Shown: positions 7,805 to 18,061 of the stretch, piece after piece
Layout: every line of letters starts with the position of its first letter
Numbering within the stretch: the first letter of the stretch is position 1
From: Scalindua sp964437425
Lineage (GTDB): Bacteria > Planctomycetota > Brocadiia > Brocadiales > Scalinduaceae
Assembly: GCA_964437425.1 (NCBI GenBank)
Contig: CAYTGO010000002.1
Coordinates: 43,404-107,403 of the forward strand
Direction: 5' to 3'
Length of the DNA stretch: 64,000 nucleotides
The notes under the pieces: model-generated
Told to the model about the DNA's origin: nothing
The model's database searches: none
What the model saw: the letters and a program-made list of their open reading frames with translations, nothing else
Program-made: the position numbers and the translations under genes

Positions 7805-9757
7805 TCAAGGTGTGGTTTTGGAACTTTCTACAGCACCCGATGATTCTTTTAAAAGTGTCTCTTTCACAATAGTAGATAGTTTTTTATATTTTATGGGTTT
7901 ACTGATTATAAAATCCACACCCATATCATCTTTATTTAAGGAGTCAAGCATGTCTGCCCATCCGGTAATCAATCCAATTTTTGGTTTCTTATCAAGTGAC
8001 TCTACAACCTTTATTACGTCCCAACCGGAGACTTGAGGCATACCCAGGTCGCAGATAACCAGATCATAACACTCTTTTCCTAACAGTTTGATGGCCTCAT
8101 CACCACTTCCGACGCTATCAACATTGTAGCCCTGTCTGGATAAAAATGCATAAAGCAAATCACTTATTTCCTTCACATCGTCCACAACCAGTATACGATA
8201 GTTATTCGCTTGTATATCAATTACCGGCTCAACAGATGTTTGAGGTAATACAGTTTCAGTAGCGACAGGCAACTCTATTGTAAATGCAGTTCCCTTGCCA
8301 ACCTGACTTATCAAGTCTATCTTACCACCATGCTTCCCTATAATACCGTATGAAACGCTCATACCCAATCCGCTGCCTTCTACACCCTTGGTAGTATAAA
8401 ACGGATCAAATATTTTCGACTGGACCTCTTTAGACATTCCGCAACCGTTGTCGGCCATACTCATAAAGACAGTATTATTATTCTCCCACGTTCGAAAGGT
8501 AATACGCCCCCCTTCCGGCATTGCATCAATGGCATTGTTTATCATATTTATAATAATTTCTCTCAATTCCGAAGGATTCCCCAGGATATCTTGTACCGGC
8601 GCCAAGCCTTCAGTATTTATATCGTATGTTGCACCACCGGCCTGGGCCACATCCTTCCATTTAGGTTTTGAAAAATTAATTGACTCCTCGATAATTTCAA
8701 CCATATTTACAGAAACATGTTTTGCCGTGCTCTTTTCCATCCTGGTAAATTCACTCAATCTGCGCACTGTTTCTGAACCGTCATCCACAGCCCTGTTGAT
8801 AGCACGAAATCCACTCAACAACTCTTCATCGCCATTACAGTTACCTTCCAACAACTGCGTATAACCGTTGATTATTGCAAGCACATTATTGAAGTCATGG
8901 GCAATTCCTGCCGCCATTACTCCCATGGCTCTTAATTTTTCAGACTGTATCAATATTTTTTCCATTCTCTTGCGAGAAGATATATTTATCATCATCCCCG
9001 ATATAATATTATTATCAAGAGTTGCTGTCAGGATAATGTCAACTCCACTGCCATCCTTTTTTACACATTCGCATTCAAACTCATCGACTCCACCCGACGC
9101 ATTAAGTCTATTTAGTAATTCATCTCTGTCCTTTTTGTTTTTATATATCTGCAGAATGCTACCAAGCATCATCTCCTCAGGTGACAAATAGCCAAACATA
9201 TTTGACAGCGCATGGTTTGCGTATAGAATATCCCCGTCCAAATTTGACTTGTATACTCCAACAAGAGCATTGTCCACAATAGATCTGTATTTTTTTTCTG
9301 AAACCTCCAGTGCTTTTTTTGCCAGGACTAATTCCTTTTCACTTGCCAACTCTTTAAAGACCCACTTGATTACAGACGGCAAAAGCTCAAAAAACTGTCC
9401 CTGTTTTACAATATAATCTCTGGCACCGGCCTTCATCATCTCTACCGCCACTCTCTCATCTCCGTGCCCCGTCATTACAATGAACTGAAAATCTATCTTT
9501 CGCCCTTTAAGGTCTTCAACTATCTGAGTCGCTGTCATATCCGGTAGTCTGTAATCCAATAGAGTAATCATAGGCGAATTGTTAACAACAAAATCGATTG
9601 CCTCTGCCCCACTATGGACGTTCTGAACATTGGCACTGAGATTCTTCAGGCTCTTCTTTATCAGGTGAGACAGGCCTTCATCATCCTCTACAATAAGAAT
9701 TGTAGCGGATTCGCTTAATTCATTATTTTCGCTAGTGATTTGATCTTCTTTTGCCAT
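7805..9757 (-). CDS. Hybrid histidine kinase REC-PAS-HisKA-HATPase-REC
   Basis: 650 residues, soluble. N-terminal receiver (about 18-135) with phospho-acceptor D68 in LLDYRLPDM; a PAS module (about 155-262); a HisKA domain with H287 in GIAHDFNN, the type seen in NtrB-like hybrid kinases; an ATPase with N-box NMINNAIDAM, G1 DNGCGMS and G2 GSGLGMS; and a C-terminal receiver (about 525-640) with aspartate in VICDLGMPQVSG. A receiver in front of a kinase that also carries a trailing receiver points to a branched phosphorelay. AAGGATAG precedes the ATG. It lies ten bases after the single-receiver gene 9768-10256, so the two are co-transcribed and probable partners. Confidence 0.92.
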   Translation of the reverse strand: MAKEDQITSENNELSESATILIVEDDEGLSHLIKKSLKNLSANVQNVHSGAEAIDFVVNNSPMITLLDYRLPDMTATQIVEDLKGRKIDFQFIVMTGHGDERVAVEMMKAGARDYIVKQGQFFELLPSVIKWVFKELASEKELVLAKKALEVSEKKYRSIVDNALVGVYKSNLDGDILYANHALSNMFGYLSPEEMMLGSILQIYKNKKDRDELLNRLNASGGVDEFECECVKKDGSGVDIILTATLDNNIISGMMINISSRKRMEKILIQSEKLRAMGVMAAGIAHDFNNVLAIINGYTQLLEGNCNGDEELLSGFRAINRAVDDGSETVRRLSEFTRMEKSTAKHVSVNMVEIIEESINFSKPKWKDVAQAGGATYDINTEGLAPVQDILGNPSELREIIINMINNAIDAMPEGGRITFRTWENNNTVFMSMADNGCGMSKEVQSKIFDPFYTTKGVEGSGLGMSVSYGIIGKHGGKIDLISQVGKGTAFTIELPVATETVLPQTSVEPVIDIQANNYRILVVDDVKEISDLLYAFLSRQGYNVDSVGSGDEAIKLLGKECYDLVICDLGMPQVSGWDVIKVVESLDKKPKIGLITGWADMLDSLNKDDMGVDFIISKPIKYKKLSTIVKETLLKESSGAVESSKTTP

Positions 9758-9767
9758 TCAACTATCC

Positions 9768-10256
9768 TTACCCTTTTTTCTCTGCCCCATTTATTTTAGG
9801 TAATTTTATCACAGTCAGGAAGAGTCCCAGCTTCTTAATAGCATCAACAAAATGTTCATACTCTACCGGCTTGGTAACGTAAATACTGCAACCCAGTTCG
9901 TGACAGTGATTAATTTCCTTCGGATCATCTGTGGTAGTAACCATGATCACAGGCATTTTAGACAGTGCAAGATCCTCCTTGATCTGACGTAGAACTTCAA
10001 CCCCATCTACCTTAGGCATTCGTATGTCCAGCAGCAGAAGGTAGGATTTACCTTTTACACGGTGTGGACCATCACCCTTCATGAAGAAGTAGTCCAGTAC
10101 TTCCTGCCCATCCTTTAAATGAATAATGTGATTCCTAAAACCTGCACGCTTTAGATTCTTCTTAATAAGAGCAGCATGCCCTTCATCATCTTCTGCAATT
10201 ATTAATTCTACTTCTTGTTGATAATCTTTTCTTCTTTCTTCTATTATTTCTGCCAT
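9768..10256 (-). CDS. Single-domain response regulator (Rcp1-like receiver)
   Basis: 162 residues, one receiver domain with acidic pair in IIAEDDEGH, phospho-acceptor D77 in LLLLDIRMPKVDG, conserved T in VMVTTTDD and K in YVTKPVEY. The long loop containing DYFFMKGDGPHR before the aspartate is typical of receivers paired with phytochrome-like or PAS kinases. No output domain, so it works by protein contact or as a phosphate shuttle. Ribosome binding site AAAGGAG. Followed after ten bases by the hybrid kinase. Confidence 0.9.
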   Translation of the reverse strand: MAEIIEERRKDYQQEVELIIAEDDEGHAALIKKNLKRAGFRNHIIHLKDGQEVLDYFFMKGDGPHRVKGKSYLLLLDIRMPKVDGVEVLRQIKEDLALSKMPVIMVTTTDDPKEINHCHELGCSIYVTKPVEYEHFVDAIKKLGLFLTVIKLPKINGAEKKG

Positions 10257-10440
10257 CCGATACTCCTTTTACTCATAAAAAAAATAATATGTTATATAAA
10301 CGTAGTTGTCTCACTTTAATCTGTTCTTCTTTTACTATACAATGCTGAAATAAATGTTCAATAAAAATAACATTTCACACCAAATAATGCTTTTTTGTTG
10401 AAAAAATGTTGTAAAACGTTAAAATAATAAATCCTTCATC

Positions 10441-12390
10441 TTATTCCGGCAGAGAAACAAAAAACTTGCTCCCCTTACCCGGTTCGGACTCCACCCATAT
10501 CTTTCCGCCATGCCGATCAATTATCCTGCGAACAATAGAAAGTCCCAATCCCTCTCCGGAAACATCATTATCGCCAGGGTGAAGACGGTGAAATATCTCG
10601 AAAATCTTTTCCATGTGTTTCTCTGCAATGCCAACCCCATTGTCTTCCAGACAATATACAACATGCCCATCTTCTTTCTTTCCTGAAAGCATGATTATGC
10701 AATCTCTTTTGCGATCACGATATTTCAAAGCGTTATCTAAAAGATTGGAGAAAACCTGGTTGATCTTTACCTCGTCACCTCTGCACGAAGGCAGTTCGTT
10801 AATTGGAAATTTAGCATTTGCTTCATTTATCTGATATTTAAATGTTTCTGTAATATCAGAAACGAGTTTATTCATATCCAGCTTTTTTATATTAAGCCTT
10901 GCACGACCCAAACGAGACACATGTAAAAGCCCTGATAACAAAGCATCCATTTTAGATGAGCTTGTTAGGATAAATCTTAGTGCATCAGGAATGTCCTCCT
11001 CAAGAGGTTCTGCAAATTTCCCCCTTGTCTCAACAGGCATATCACTTTCATCTAGAATCGTACGAATTCGCTCCACTGCTGATTGTAATTCTTTACTGAA
11101 ACCCTGTATATTCAGAAGTGGTGACCGCAAGTCATGTGATGCCACATAGACAATCTGTTCCATCTCTTTATTTTTATATCTAAGTTCCTCAAGCATCTGC
11201 TCAATCTCTTTTGTCTTATCAGCAACCATTAGCTCCAGATTGTGTGAATAACCCTCTAGCTGAGAATTTGACTCATCTAATTTGGAAGTCATATCATTAA
11301 AGGAATTTGCAAGTAAACCAATTTCATCTTTAGATCCTATTGTTATCTTGAAATTAAGATCTCCACCTGATATCCTTCTTGTTCCTTTTACCAATTCGTG
11401 AATAGGCCGAGTTACTCTTTTTGATATAATGAGTGCAATAACCACAACGACTATAGCGCTTACACATCCGAGTATAATGGTAAAAATTCTTAAATGTGTA
11501 ATAGGAGAAAAGACCTCTGCTTTGTCTAATTTAGTCACCAGCCCCCAATCCATTTCAGGAATATGTTGATAAGCGGCTACAACATCTTCACCCCTGTAAT
11601 CGAGGGCAGTAATTGTTCCATTTTCCCCTTTTAACGCCAATCTCATAGGTTCCGCTCCAGTAGAACTTAATGGAACGGACATCCTACGCGGCATGTCAGG
11701 TGCGTACTTTAGAGTTGTTAAGAATAAGAGTTTATCTCCACTTTTCTGACCCAACAGTACCTCTCCTGTCTCTCCCATCCCGGCACGCTTAGTCGTAATT
11801 TCATCCAGGATTGCAATATCATAGGCATTGATAATAACACCAATTGTCTTATTATCACGCTTGTCGGTCAGAGGTGATGAAATAAATATGCAGTCCACAC
11901 TTAGAAAAGAAGTACTATAACTATATGACTTACCGGTATACGACTCTCCATAGTCCTTAGTAACGCAACTCATGAATATATCCTCACTAGACATATCCAT
12001 TCCAACCCATTCATCAGTAGTGGATGCGACAACCATGCCATTAATATCCAGGACCGCTATTGATGTCAGTTGAGAGTCCAGAGTTTTTTTGTTCTGCTTG
12101 AGGTGCTTAATCAGGAGAGTACATGCACCACTTTGTGTTCCTCTTACTGAGACAAGCTCAAGGCTGTCTCTAATAAAACCATCAGAACTAAAATCTATAA
12201 CACGCCCTTTTTTGGAATCCAGAAAAGACAATGTATGGGTTTTTTTAGATTCTGCAACAGCCGTCAGCCAGCTAAGTGTCTGCTGCTCGATTGTACTCCT
12301 GGCATTGAAGTAGTACAACGTTGTGATTATTGAAATTGGTATCAGCGAAATGCAGAGTGCAAAAATCAGTAATTTGGTTTTTAGTGACAT
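10441..12390 (-). CDS. Cache-HAMP sensor histidine kinase
   Basis: 649 residues: membrane helix about 7-28, periplasmic Cache-type sensor about 30-295 (with GMGETGEVLLGQ and WGLVTKLD, typical near the end of dCache), membrane helix about 303-323, HAMP about 324-378, coiled coil, HisKA with H419 in VASHDLRSPL, and ATPase with NLLDNALKYRD, EDNGVGI and GEGLGLS boxes. It has no receiver, so it must pass phosphate to a separate one; the receiver gene 184 bases downstream is the obvious candidate. It is a close paralogue of the kinase at 13750-15762 over the sensor half, so both may sense related ligands. Shine-Dalgarno is weak. Confidence 0.92.
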   Translation of the reverse strand: MSLKTKLLIFALCISLIPISIITTLYYFNARSTIEQQTLSWLTAVAESKKTHTLSFLDSKKGRVIDFSSDGFIRDSLELVSVRGTQSGACTLLIKHLKQNKKTLDSQLTSIAVLDINGMVVASTTDEWVGMDMSSEDIFMSCVTKDYGESYTGKSYSYSTSFLSVDCIFISSPLTDKRDNKTIGVIINAYDIAILDEITTKRAGMGETGEVLLGQKSGDKLLFLTTLKYAPDMPRRMSVPLSSTGAEPMRLALKGENGTITALDYRGEDVVAAYQHIPEMDWGLVTKLDKAEVFSPITHLRIFTIILGCVSAIVVVVIALIISKRVTRPIHELVKGTRRISGGDLNFKITIGSKDEIGLLANSFNDMTSKLDESNSQLEGYSHNLELMVADKTKEIEQMLEELRYKNKEMEQIVYVASHDLRSPLLNIQGFSKELQSAVERIRTILDESDMPVETRGKFAEPLEEDIPDALRFILTSSSKMDALLSGLLHVSRLGRARLNIKKLDMNKLVSDITETFKYQINEANAKFPINELPSCRGDEVKINQVFSNLLDNALKYRDRKRDCIIMLSGKKEDGHVVYCLEDNGVGIAEKHMEKIFEIFHRLHPGDNDVSGEGLGLSIVRRIIDRHGGKIWVESEPGKGSKFFVSLPE

Positions 12391-12602
12391 GAAGTGTGGC
12401 CCTGTGAAACACTTTTTATTTTTTTAGACAGGGTATGACCCAGAACAATGTTTAAGTTCAGACGTTTAAAATATCAGATATTGCCTACAGTTCAAGCATA
12501 AATTAGCCCGGAATTACATCTGATTTTCGAACCAGGGCTACGAAAATGTAGAGTAAATCAGGTCCTGAAGACTAACAATCTATTTGAGATAGGTATTTAA
12601 TA
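12391..12602. other. Intergenic gap with an inverted repeat
   Basis: ATTTTCG (12523-12529) and CGAAAAT (12541-12547) form a perfect seven-base inverted repeat with an 11-base loop; flanking TACA and TGTA could extend it past a bulge. No T-run follows on either strand, so it is not a classical terminator. It separates the REC-HD-GYP gene from the next kinase on the minus strand and may mark a transcript boundary. Confidence 0.3.
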
Positions 12603-13757
12603 TTATACAGCTACTTCCTGCTCTACATCATCATAGCGGGCTCTAACATCCAGAAATTCTTTTTCAGCGCCGACAAAGGCATCTACCACATCTGGATCAA
12701 AGTGCTTACCGCGACCAAGAATAATAATTTCAAGACTCTTTGTATGAGAAAAGGCTTCTTTGTAACATCGCCTGGACGTCAGTGCATCGTATACATCGGA
12801 CAATGCAAGAATTCGCCCGACTAAAGGAATCTCTTCACCGGCAAGTCCATGTGGGTAGCCTGTACCATCCCATTTTTCATGATGACTTTCGGCAACCTCT
12901 ATACCTATCCGGACAAAATCGTTACCAGAATGCAGCCGATTGACTTCTCTAAGCGTTTCTGCCCCTATAATGGTATGTACCTTCATTTCATTAAATTCTT
13001 CTTTCGTAAGTTTACCTGGCTTGAGGAGTATACTGTCCGGAACCCCAACCTTACCAATATCGTGAAGCGGACTTGCAGCACATATATTTTCTATATATTC
13101 TTCATCTATGATTGCTGCATATTTTGGAAGCAAACATAGTCTCTGACAGATAATTTTAACGTACTCTCTTATCCTTAACAGATGTTCCCCTGTTTCCGGA
13201 TCTCGTGACTCAGCAAGTTTAGCCATTGCGAATATTGTTGATCGCTGTGCAGCAGTGATCTCAGACACCTGTTTACTTACACGGTTCTGGAGGTCAAGAT
13301 TAAATTTTTCTATCTGACCCTGATATTGATTTTCTCTATCATGGAGCCGTTTTCTCTCCAGAGAGGCGTTGATTCGTGCTTTAAGAACAGTGTGATTGAA
13401 CGGCTTTACCATATAGTCGGCCGCCCCATTTTCAATGCAACGTACAACACTCTCCATATCATCTATCGCAGATATCATAATTACAGGGATTTGACATAAG
13501 TGAGAATCATTCTTCATATATTCCAACACCTGGTAGCCGTCCATATCCGGCATGCATATATCCAGGAGAACAAGGTCACAATCCTGTTTCTCCAATGTTG
13601 ACAATGCATAAAGCCCGTTTTCTGCCATTAAGGAATCGTATCCCATAACTTCAATCAAATCAGTAATGATTTTAAGATTAATAGTATTATCATCAACAAC
13701 GAGTATCCTGGCCTTATCAGATTCTGTTACCTGGCCCATTGTATTTGAATTAATCAT
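12603..13757 (-). CDS. REC-HD-GYP response regulator (RpfG-like, c-di-GMP phosphodiesterase)
   Basis: 384 residues. Receiver about 17-135 with D66 in LVLLDICMPDMDG; short coiled linker; HD-GYP domain about 170-365 with HD at 231-232 (HDIGKVG), H260, HH at 291-292 and the signature DGTGYP at 296-301. This family hydrolyses cyclic di-GMP to GMP, lowering the signal that inhibits motility. All metal ligands I can check are present, so it should be active. The ATG overlaps the end of the upstream kinase by eight bases, a sign of translational coupling and of a cognate kinase-regulator pair. GAGG lies just upstream. Confidence 0.93.
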   Translation of the reverse strand: MINSNTMGQVTESDKARILVVDDNTINLKIITDLIEVMGYDSLMAENGLYALSTLEKQDCDLVLLDICMPDMDGYQVLEYMKNDSHLCQIPVIMISAIDDMESVVRCIENGAADYMVKPFNHTVLKARINASLERKRLHDRENQYQGQIEKFNLDLQNRVSKQVSEITAAQRSTIFAMAKLAESRDPETGEHLLRIREYVKIICQRLCLLPKYAAIIDEEYIENICAASPLHDIGKVGVPDSILLKPGKLTKEEFNEMKVHTIIGAETLREVNRLHSGNDFVRIGIEVAESHHEKWDGTGYPHGLAGEEIPLVGRILALSDVYDALTSRRCYKEAFSHTKSLEIIILGRGKHFDPDVVDAFVGAEKEFLDVRARYDDVEQEVAV

Positions 13758-15762
13758 TATTTACCTCCTCAGCAGCAAGGACAACATTGTCTTCATAAAC
13801 ATTCTTCGTCATTAATTTATTTCCATTCGTATCTTCTGATTCAGACATACGTGCGTCCGCAAGTGGCACGGTAAACCAGAAAGTACTTCCCTTGCCCAAT
13901 ACACTCTCAACTCCGATCTTGCCTCCATGTAGTTCCACTAATCGACGTGTCAGGGCAAGTCCAATACCTGTACCTCCAAGCTCTTCATCACGAACACGGT
14001 CTACCTGGTGAAACTCGTCAAATATACTTTCGATTGCATCTTCCTCAATTCCAATACCGCTGTCACTAACTTCAAATCTGGCATACATGTTCTCAGCTTG
14101 TCTAGCGTTAATCAATACTTCACTCTCATTGGGCGAGTACTTTACCGCGTTTGATAACAGGTTGAGCATTATCTGCTTGAACTTTCTCTCATCAGCCCTG
14201 ACTACATCAAGTCCAGGATCTACATTAATCTTCATTGTTATTCGATTTCTCTTTATCAGGCCGTCTATTATATATTGTTTATTCACCATATTAACGGAAG
14301 TCTGAATGACCTGTTCTATCAATATATCTACTAATGAAAGATCCACTTTCCCGGAGTCTATTTTTGTAATATCAAGAAGGTCATTTATGAGTTCCAGCAG
14401 GTGCTTACCGCTATCGTCAATTTGATTTACATATTCATTTTGTTTGTCATTAAGTTTTCCAAAATATTGACCTTTCAACAAGTCTGCAAATCCCAGTATG
14501 CCATTAAGAGGGGTACGTAGTTCATGACTCATTGATGATAAAAACCCGGATCTCGCCTTATTTGCACTCTTCAACTGCATGTTTGTCTCTTCGTGCCTTA
14601 GAAGAGATTCATTCAGTTTTACAGTCTCTTCACAAAGATCATGCGCCATAATATTGAAGCTTTCAGCCAGATCACCTAATTCATCTCCACGGATTACTTC
14701 AACTCTGTGTTTAAGGTTACCACCCCTGAACTTATCAGCGGCAGACTTTAATTCACTAATTGGTTTTGAGAAGGACATGGTAAAGAATACGCCTGCAATG
14801 ATTACGAGTATAGAGCTGATACCTGCTGTGCAAATAGCTATGATACCGATCATCTTTAGGGAAGCAAACGCCTCTGTCTCATCAATCTTGGCAACCAAAC
14901 CCCAGTTTAGTTGAGGAATAAATTGATAAGCAGACACGACACTGGTATTCCTGTAGTCACTGGTTATTATAGTTCCACTTTCTCCTTCAAGTGCCAGCTT
15001 CATGTACTCGACTCCAGGACTATTCAAAGAAACTCTCTGACTTAATGGAGCACCCGGCACATACCGCAGAGAATTAAGAAAAACCACATCGTTCCCCCTT
15101 TTTTGGCCAAGGATCATCTCTCCTGTCTCACCCATTCCGGTATGGTCGATCATAATGCTGCCTATAGCACTCAGATCATAGGCATTTATAATAAGACCCA
15201 ACTTCTCTTGATCAGACCTGCTGGTAAGAGGGGCAGAAATAAAAATACATTTATTTTGAATACCGGACAATGTAAATGAACGACTGACACTGGTCTGCCC
15301 ATAATCTTTTTCAATAGTATCGCTGAATATATCCTGTCCTGATATGTCTTTCCCCAGCATATAATCACTGGTAGAACCAACAATTTTACCACTGAGATCA
15401 ACGACTATTATTTCAGCAATAGACTGGTCAAGTGATTTCTTATTTACTTTGAGATGCCTGTTAAGCCGGAGTACAGCATCACCTTGAATCCCATCCTGAT
15501 TAATAGTTTTAAGATTATCTCTTATAAAGCCATCAGACCCGAAGTCCACGATACGACCCCTTTTTGCGTTAATAAAAGATTCGATGTGCATCTTTTTTGA
15601 TGACGCAATTGCTGTCAAGCTATCCAGTCTCTCTTTTTTCTTATGACTCTTTGCATTCACATAATAGACCGATGAGATTATGGCAATCGGTATTAGTGAG
15701 ATACAGAGCGAATAGAGAAGTAATTTGCTTCTTAGAGACAAACCTTTATATTTATTTTCCAT
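13750..15762 (-). CDS. Cache-HAMP sensor histidine kinase coupled to HD-GYP regulator
   Basis: 670 residues: membrane helix about 12-34, Cache-type periplasmic sensor about 38-300, membrane helix about 304-326, HAMP about 330-382, HisKA with H413 in MSHELRTPLNGILGF, ATPase with NLLSNAVKYSP, SDSGIGI and GTGIGLA. Its sensor region is clearly paralogous to that of the kinase at 10441-12390 (shared ISLIPI, GSDGFIRD/SSDGFIRD, MGETGE, GTI). No receiver of its own; the overlapping REC-HD-GYP gene is the likely target, and the receiver gene 31 bases upstream may be a second one. Confidence 0.92.
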   Translation of the reverse strand: MENKYKGLSLRSKLLLYSLCISLIPIAIISSVYYVNAKSHKKKERLDSLTAIASSKKMHIESFINAKRGRIVDFGSDGFIRDNLKTINQDGIQGDAVLRLNRHLKVNKKSLDQSIAEIIVVDLSGKIVGSTSDYMLGKDISGQDIFSDTIEKDYGQTSVSRSFTLSGIQNKCIFISAPLTSRSDQEKLGLIINAYDLSAIGSIMIDHTGMGETGEMILGQKRGNDVVFLNSLRYVPGAPLSQRVSLNSPGVEYMKLALEGESGTIITSDYRNTSVVSAYQFIPQLNWGLVAKIDETEAFASLKMIGIIAICTAGISSILVIIAGVFFTMSFSKPISELKSAADKFRGGNLKHRVEVIRGDELGDLAESFNIMAHDLCEETVKLNESLLRHEETNMQLKSANKARSGFLSSMSHELRTPLNGILGFADLLKGQYFGKLNDKQNEYVNQIDDSGKHLLELINDLLDITKIDSGKVDLSLVDILIEQVIQTSVNMVNKQYIIDGLIKRNRITMKINVDPGLDVVRADERKFKQIMLNLLSNAVKYSPNESEVLINARQAENMYARFEVSDSGIGIEEDAIESIFDEFHQVDRVRDEELGGTGIGLALTRRLVELHGGKIGVESVLGKGSTFWFTVPLADARMSESEDTNGNKLMTKNVYEDNVVLAAEEVNND

Positions 15763-15793
15763 AAGATATTAATCCTTCAAAACTGATATAAAC

Positions 15794-16177
15794 TCAAGTG
15801 ACAAGATATTTTGTCAGTACACCAAACAGTTCCTTCGTTTGTATTGGCTTAGGAAGATGCGCTGTACATCCAATGTCAATCTGCCTTTCCTCTGCATCCG
15901 TTCCGGTACTGGCGGTTAATGCTATGATAGGAGTTTCAGCAAACCCAGGTATCTCTCGCAACCTCATTGTCGCCTCGAGGCCACCCATCACTGGCATTCG
16001 CATATCCATCAGTACTATTTCAGGTTTATGCTGTTTTGCCGATTCGATTGCCTCCACCCCATTCCTTGCAACAGTGACTTTATGGTTGTGGATACTCAGC
16101 ATATCAAGCAGCATTCTTAAATTAATCTCGTTATCCTCAACTACCAGGATATGACGCTCTTCAGGCAATTCTTCCAT
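15794..16177 (-). CDS. Single-domain response regulator (CheY/DivK-like)
   Basis: 127 residues, only a receiver: VVEDNEIN acidic pocket, phospho-acceptor D58 in IVLMDMRMPVMGG, conserved T in IIALTAST and K in HLPKPIQ. This is the type normally found as the trailing receiver of hybrid kinases, here encoded separately between two kinases that lack one. GGGGA lies before the ATG. Probably a phosphate shuttle between the kinases at 13750 and 16242. Confidence 0.9.
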   Translation of the reverse strand: MEELPEERHILVVEDNEINLRMLLDMLSIHNHKVTVARNGVEAIESAKQHKPEIVLMDMRMPVMGGLEATMRLREIPGFAETPIIALTASTGTDAEERQIDIGCTAHLPKPIQTKELFGVLTKYLVT

Positions 16178-16241
16178 AGATTCCCCTAATTTGTATGGTT
16201 AGATTGTTTTACAAAATAACACAAAATATCAATTATATGCT

Positions 16242-17978
16242 CTACGCCACTATCTTTTCACGCTCTTTCAAGACACTCTGCGAGGCCAGTGTAAACCAGA
16301 ACGTGCTGCCACGTCCAACTTCACTCTCAACACCTATCTCTCCACCATGCAGCTCTACTAATCTGCGCGTCAACGTAAGACCTACCCCGGTGCCTCCGAG
16401 CTGATCGTTGTGAACCCAATCTGCCTGGTAAAACCCGGAGAATAGATTCTGTTTCTCTTTCTCACTAATCCCTATACCAGTATCACTAATCTCCACTCTT
16501 ATCCCGGTATCACTCTCCCCTGTACAAGTGATACTAATACACCCACCTTCAGGTGTATACTTCAACGCATTTGAGAGCAGGTTGTACATAATCTGCTTAT
16601 ATTTATGAATATCAACAACAACAACGTCCGGTGCAGAGTCTATAGATATTTTGACGGTTATCTTCTTTCCCGTTATCTGGCTATCCATCATAGAGACAAT
16701 TGCATACATTAATTCTGAGAGCGAGCATTTCACAAGCTCTAGCTTCATCTTACCAGCATCAATCTTTACTATGTTAAGCAGATTATTAATAAGCCCCAAC
16801 AGATGCTTACCGCTACTGTCTACTTCCCTTATGTAGTCCAACTGCTTATCATTCAGCTTACCAAAGTACTGCCCATTTAACATGTCGGTAAAACCAAGTA
16901 TGGCATTAAGTGGTGTACGAAGTTCATGACTCATTGATTCAAGGAATTTGTTTTTACTATGATTTGCCTCTTCCAGCAGCAGGTTGGCATCCTGAAGTCT
17001 CTGCATAGACAGTCGTAATTCTTTAGTCCTAGCATCCACTGTATCTTCCAGCTTATTGCGTTCTCTTGTTAACTCACCCTCAATACGCTTACGCTCTGTA
17101 ATGTCTCGAACAGTACCTGTAAAATACATTTTATCGTTAATAGAAAAACTATTAACCGTTAATTCTATGGGAAAAATATTCCCGCTCTTGTGAAATCCCT
17201 CAAGCTCAACAACTTTTCCCTGAATCTTTGACTCACCTGTTTCAAGATATCTATTCATCCCCGCACAGTGGCCTTCACGAAAATGTCTTGGTATTATTGA
17301 AACCAGTTCACTTCCAACCATCTTTCCCGCATCAAACCCAAAGATCTCCTCAGTCCTTCTATTAACCTCGATTATTTTACCCTCAGTATCTGCTATAATA
17401 ATCCCATCAAAAGAGGTAGCATGTACCTGCTTGTATTTAGCCTCACTCTCTTTGAGCAATTTTTCAGTTCGCTCACGCTCGCAAATCTCCTTCTCAAGAA
17501 GAAGCATCTTGTCTTCCAGCTTCTTTACTAAAACCTCATTGTAGAGCTTATAGGAACCCTCGTCATCTTCTATAACCTGAACGTCAGGCTGGATGTTTGA
17601 GTTGCTTGTATTGTACCCCTTACAGAGATCTTCTATAATAGCCATTAGCGCAGTCATATCAGTCGGTTTTCTAATGAACCTTGAAGCACCTGATTTTAAT
17701 GCTATCTCTTCATCCTGTTTGTCAGTATAGGTTGCTGTATAGAAAACAAATGGTATAGAGTGCAGCTTATCATCAGAATTTACCTTCTTACAAAGTTGAA
17801 ATCCGTCCATCACAGGCATCAGGATATCTGAAATAATCAGGCTAAACTCTTCAGTTTGTAATTTTTTTAGTGCTTCCGCACCATTGGCAGTAGTGACGAC
17901 CTCGTAATCACTTTTTTTCAACCAAAGCTCTAATAAGAGGAGGTTTTCTGTATTATCATCAACTACCAGTATCTTCAT
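16242..17978 (-). CDS. Hybrid histidine kinase REC-PAS-HisKA-HATPase
   Basis: 578 residues from the ATG at 17978, where the receiver begins directly with MKILVVDDNTEN; a GTG at 18047 adds 23 residues without domain content and without a Shine-Dalgarno. Receiver about 1-120 with D51 in IISDILMPVMDG, coiled linker, PAS about 175-295, HisKA with H351 in SMSHELRTPLNAILGF, ATPase with NLLSNALKYTP, SDTGIGI and GTGVGLT. Soluble; no membrane segment. A receiver placed before the kinase suggests its activity is set by another kinase. It follows the HD-GYP gene at 18062 closely. Confidence 0.9.
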   Translation of the reverse strand: MKILVVDDNTENLLLLELWLKKSDYEVVTTANGAEALKKLQTEEFSLIISDILMPVMDGFQLCKKVNSDDKLHSIPFVFYTATYTDKQDEEIALKSGASRFIRKPTDMTALMAIIEDLCKGYNTSNSNIQPDVQVIEDDEGSYKLYNEVLVKKLEDKMLLLEKEICERERTEKLLKESEAKYKQVHATSFDGIIIADTEGKIIEVNRRTEEIFGFDAGKMVGSELVSIIPRHFREGHCAGMNRYLETGESKIQGKVVELEGFHKSGNIFPIELTVNSFSINDKMYFTGTVRDITERKRIEGELTRERNKLEDTVDARTKELRLSMQRLQDANLLLEEANHSKNKFLESMSHELRTPLNAILGFTDMLNGQYFGKLNDKQLDYIREVDSSGKHLLGLINNLLNIVKIDAGKMKLELVKCSLSELMYAIVSMMDSQITGKKITVKISIDSAPDVVVVDIHKYKQIMYNLLSNALKYTPEGGCISITCTGESDTGIRVEISDTGIGISEKEKQNLFSGFYQADWVHNDQLGGTGVGLTLTRRLVELHGGEIGVESEVGRGSTFWFTLASQSVLKEREKIVA

Positions 17979-18061
17979 TTTTATTCCGAATTTTAAATTA
18001 ATCCTGTATTTATTTTCTTGTGTAATGGGGCGAAGAGAGTAGTCCACACCAGTAAAGCATC

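Noticed and set aside
12510..12560. TTCGAACC near an inverted repeat as a tRNA remnant
   Set aside because: No acceptor, D or anticodon stems can be drawn around it.
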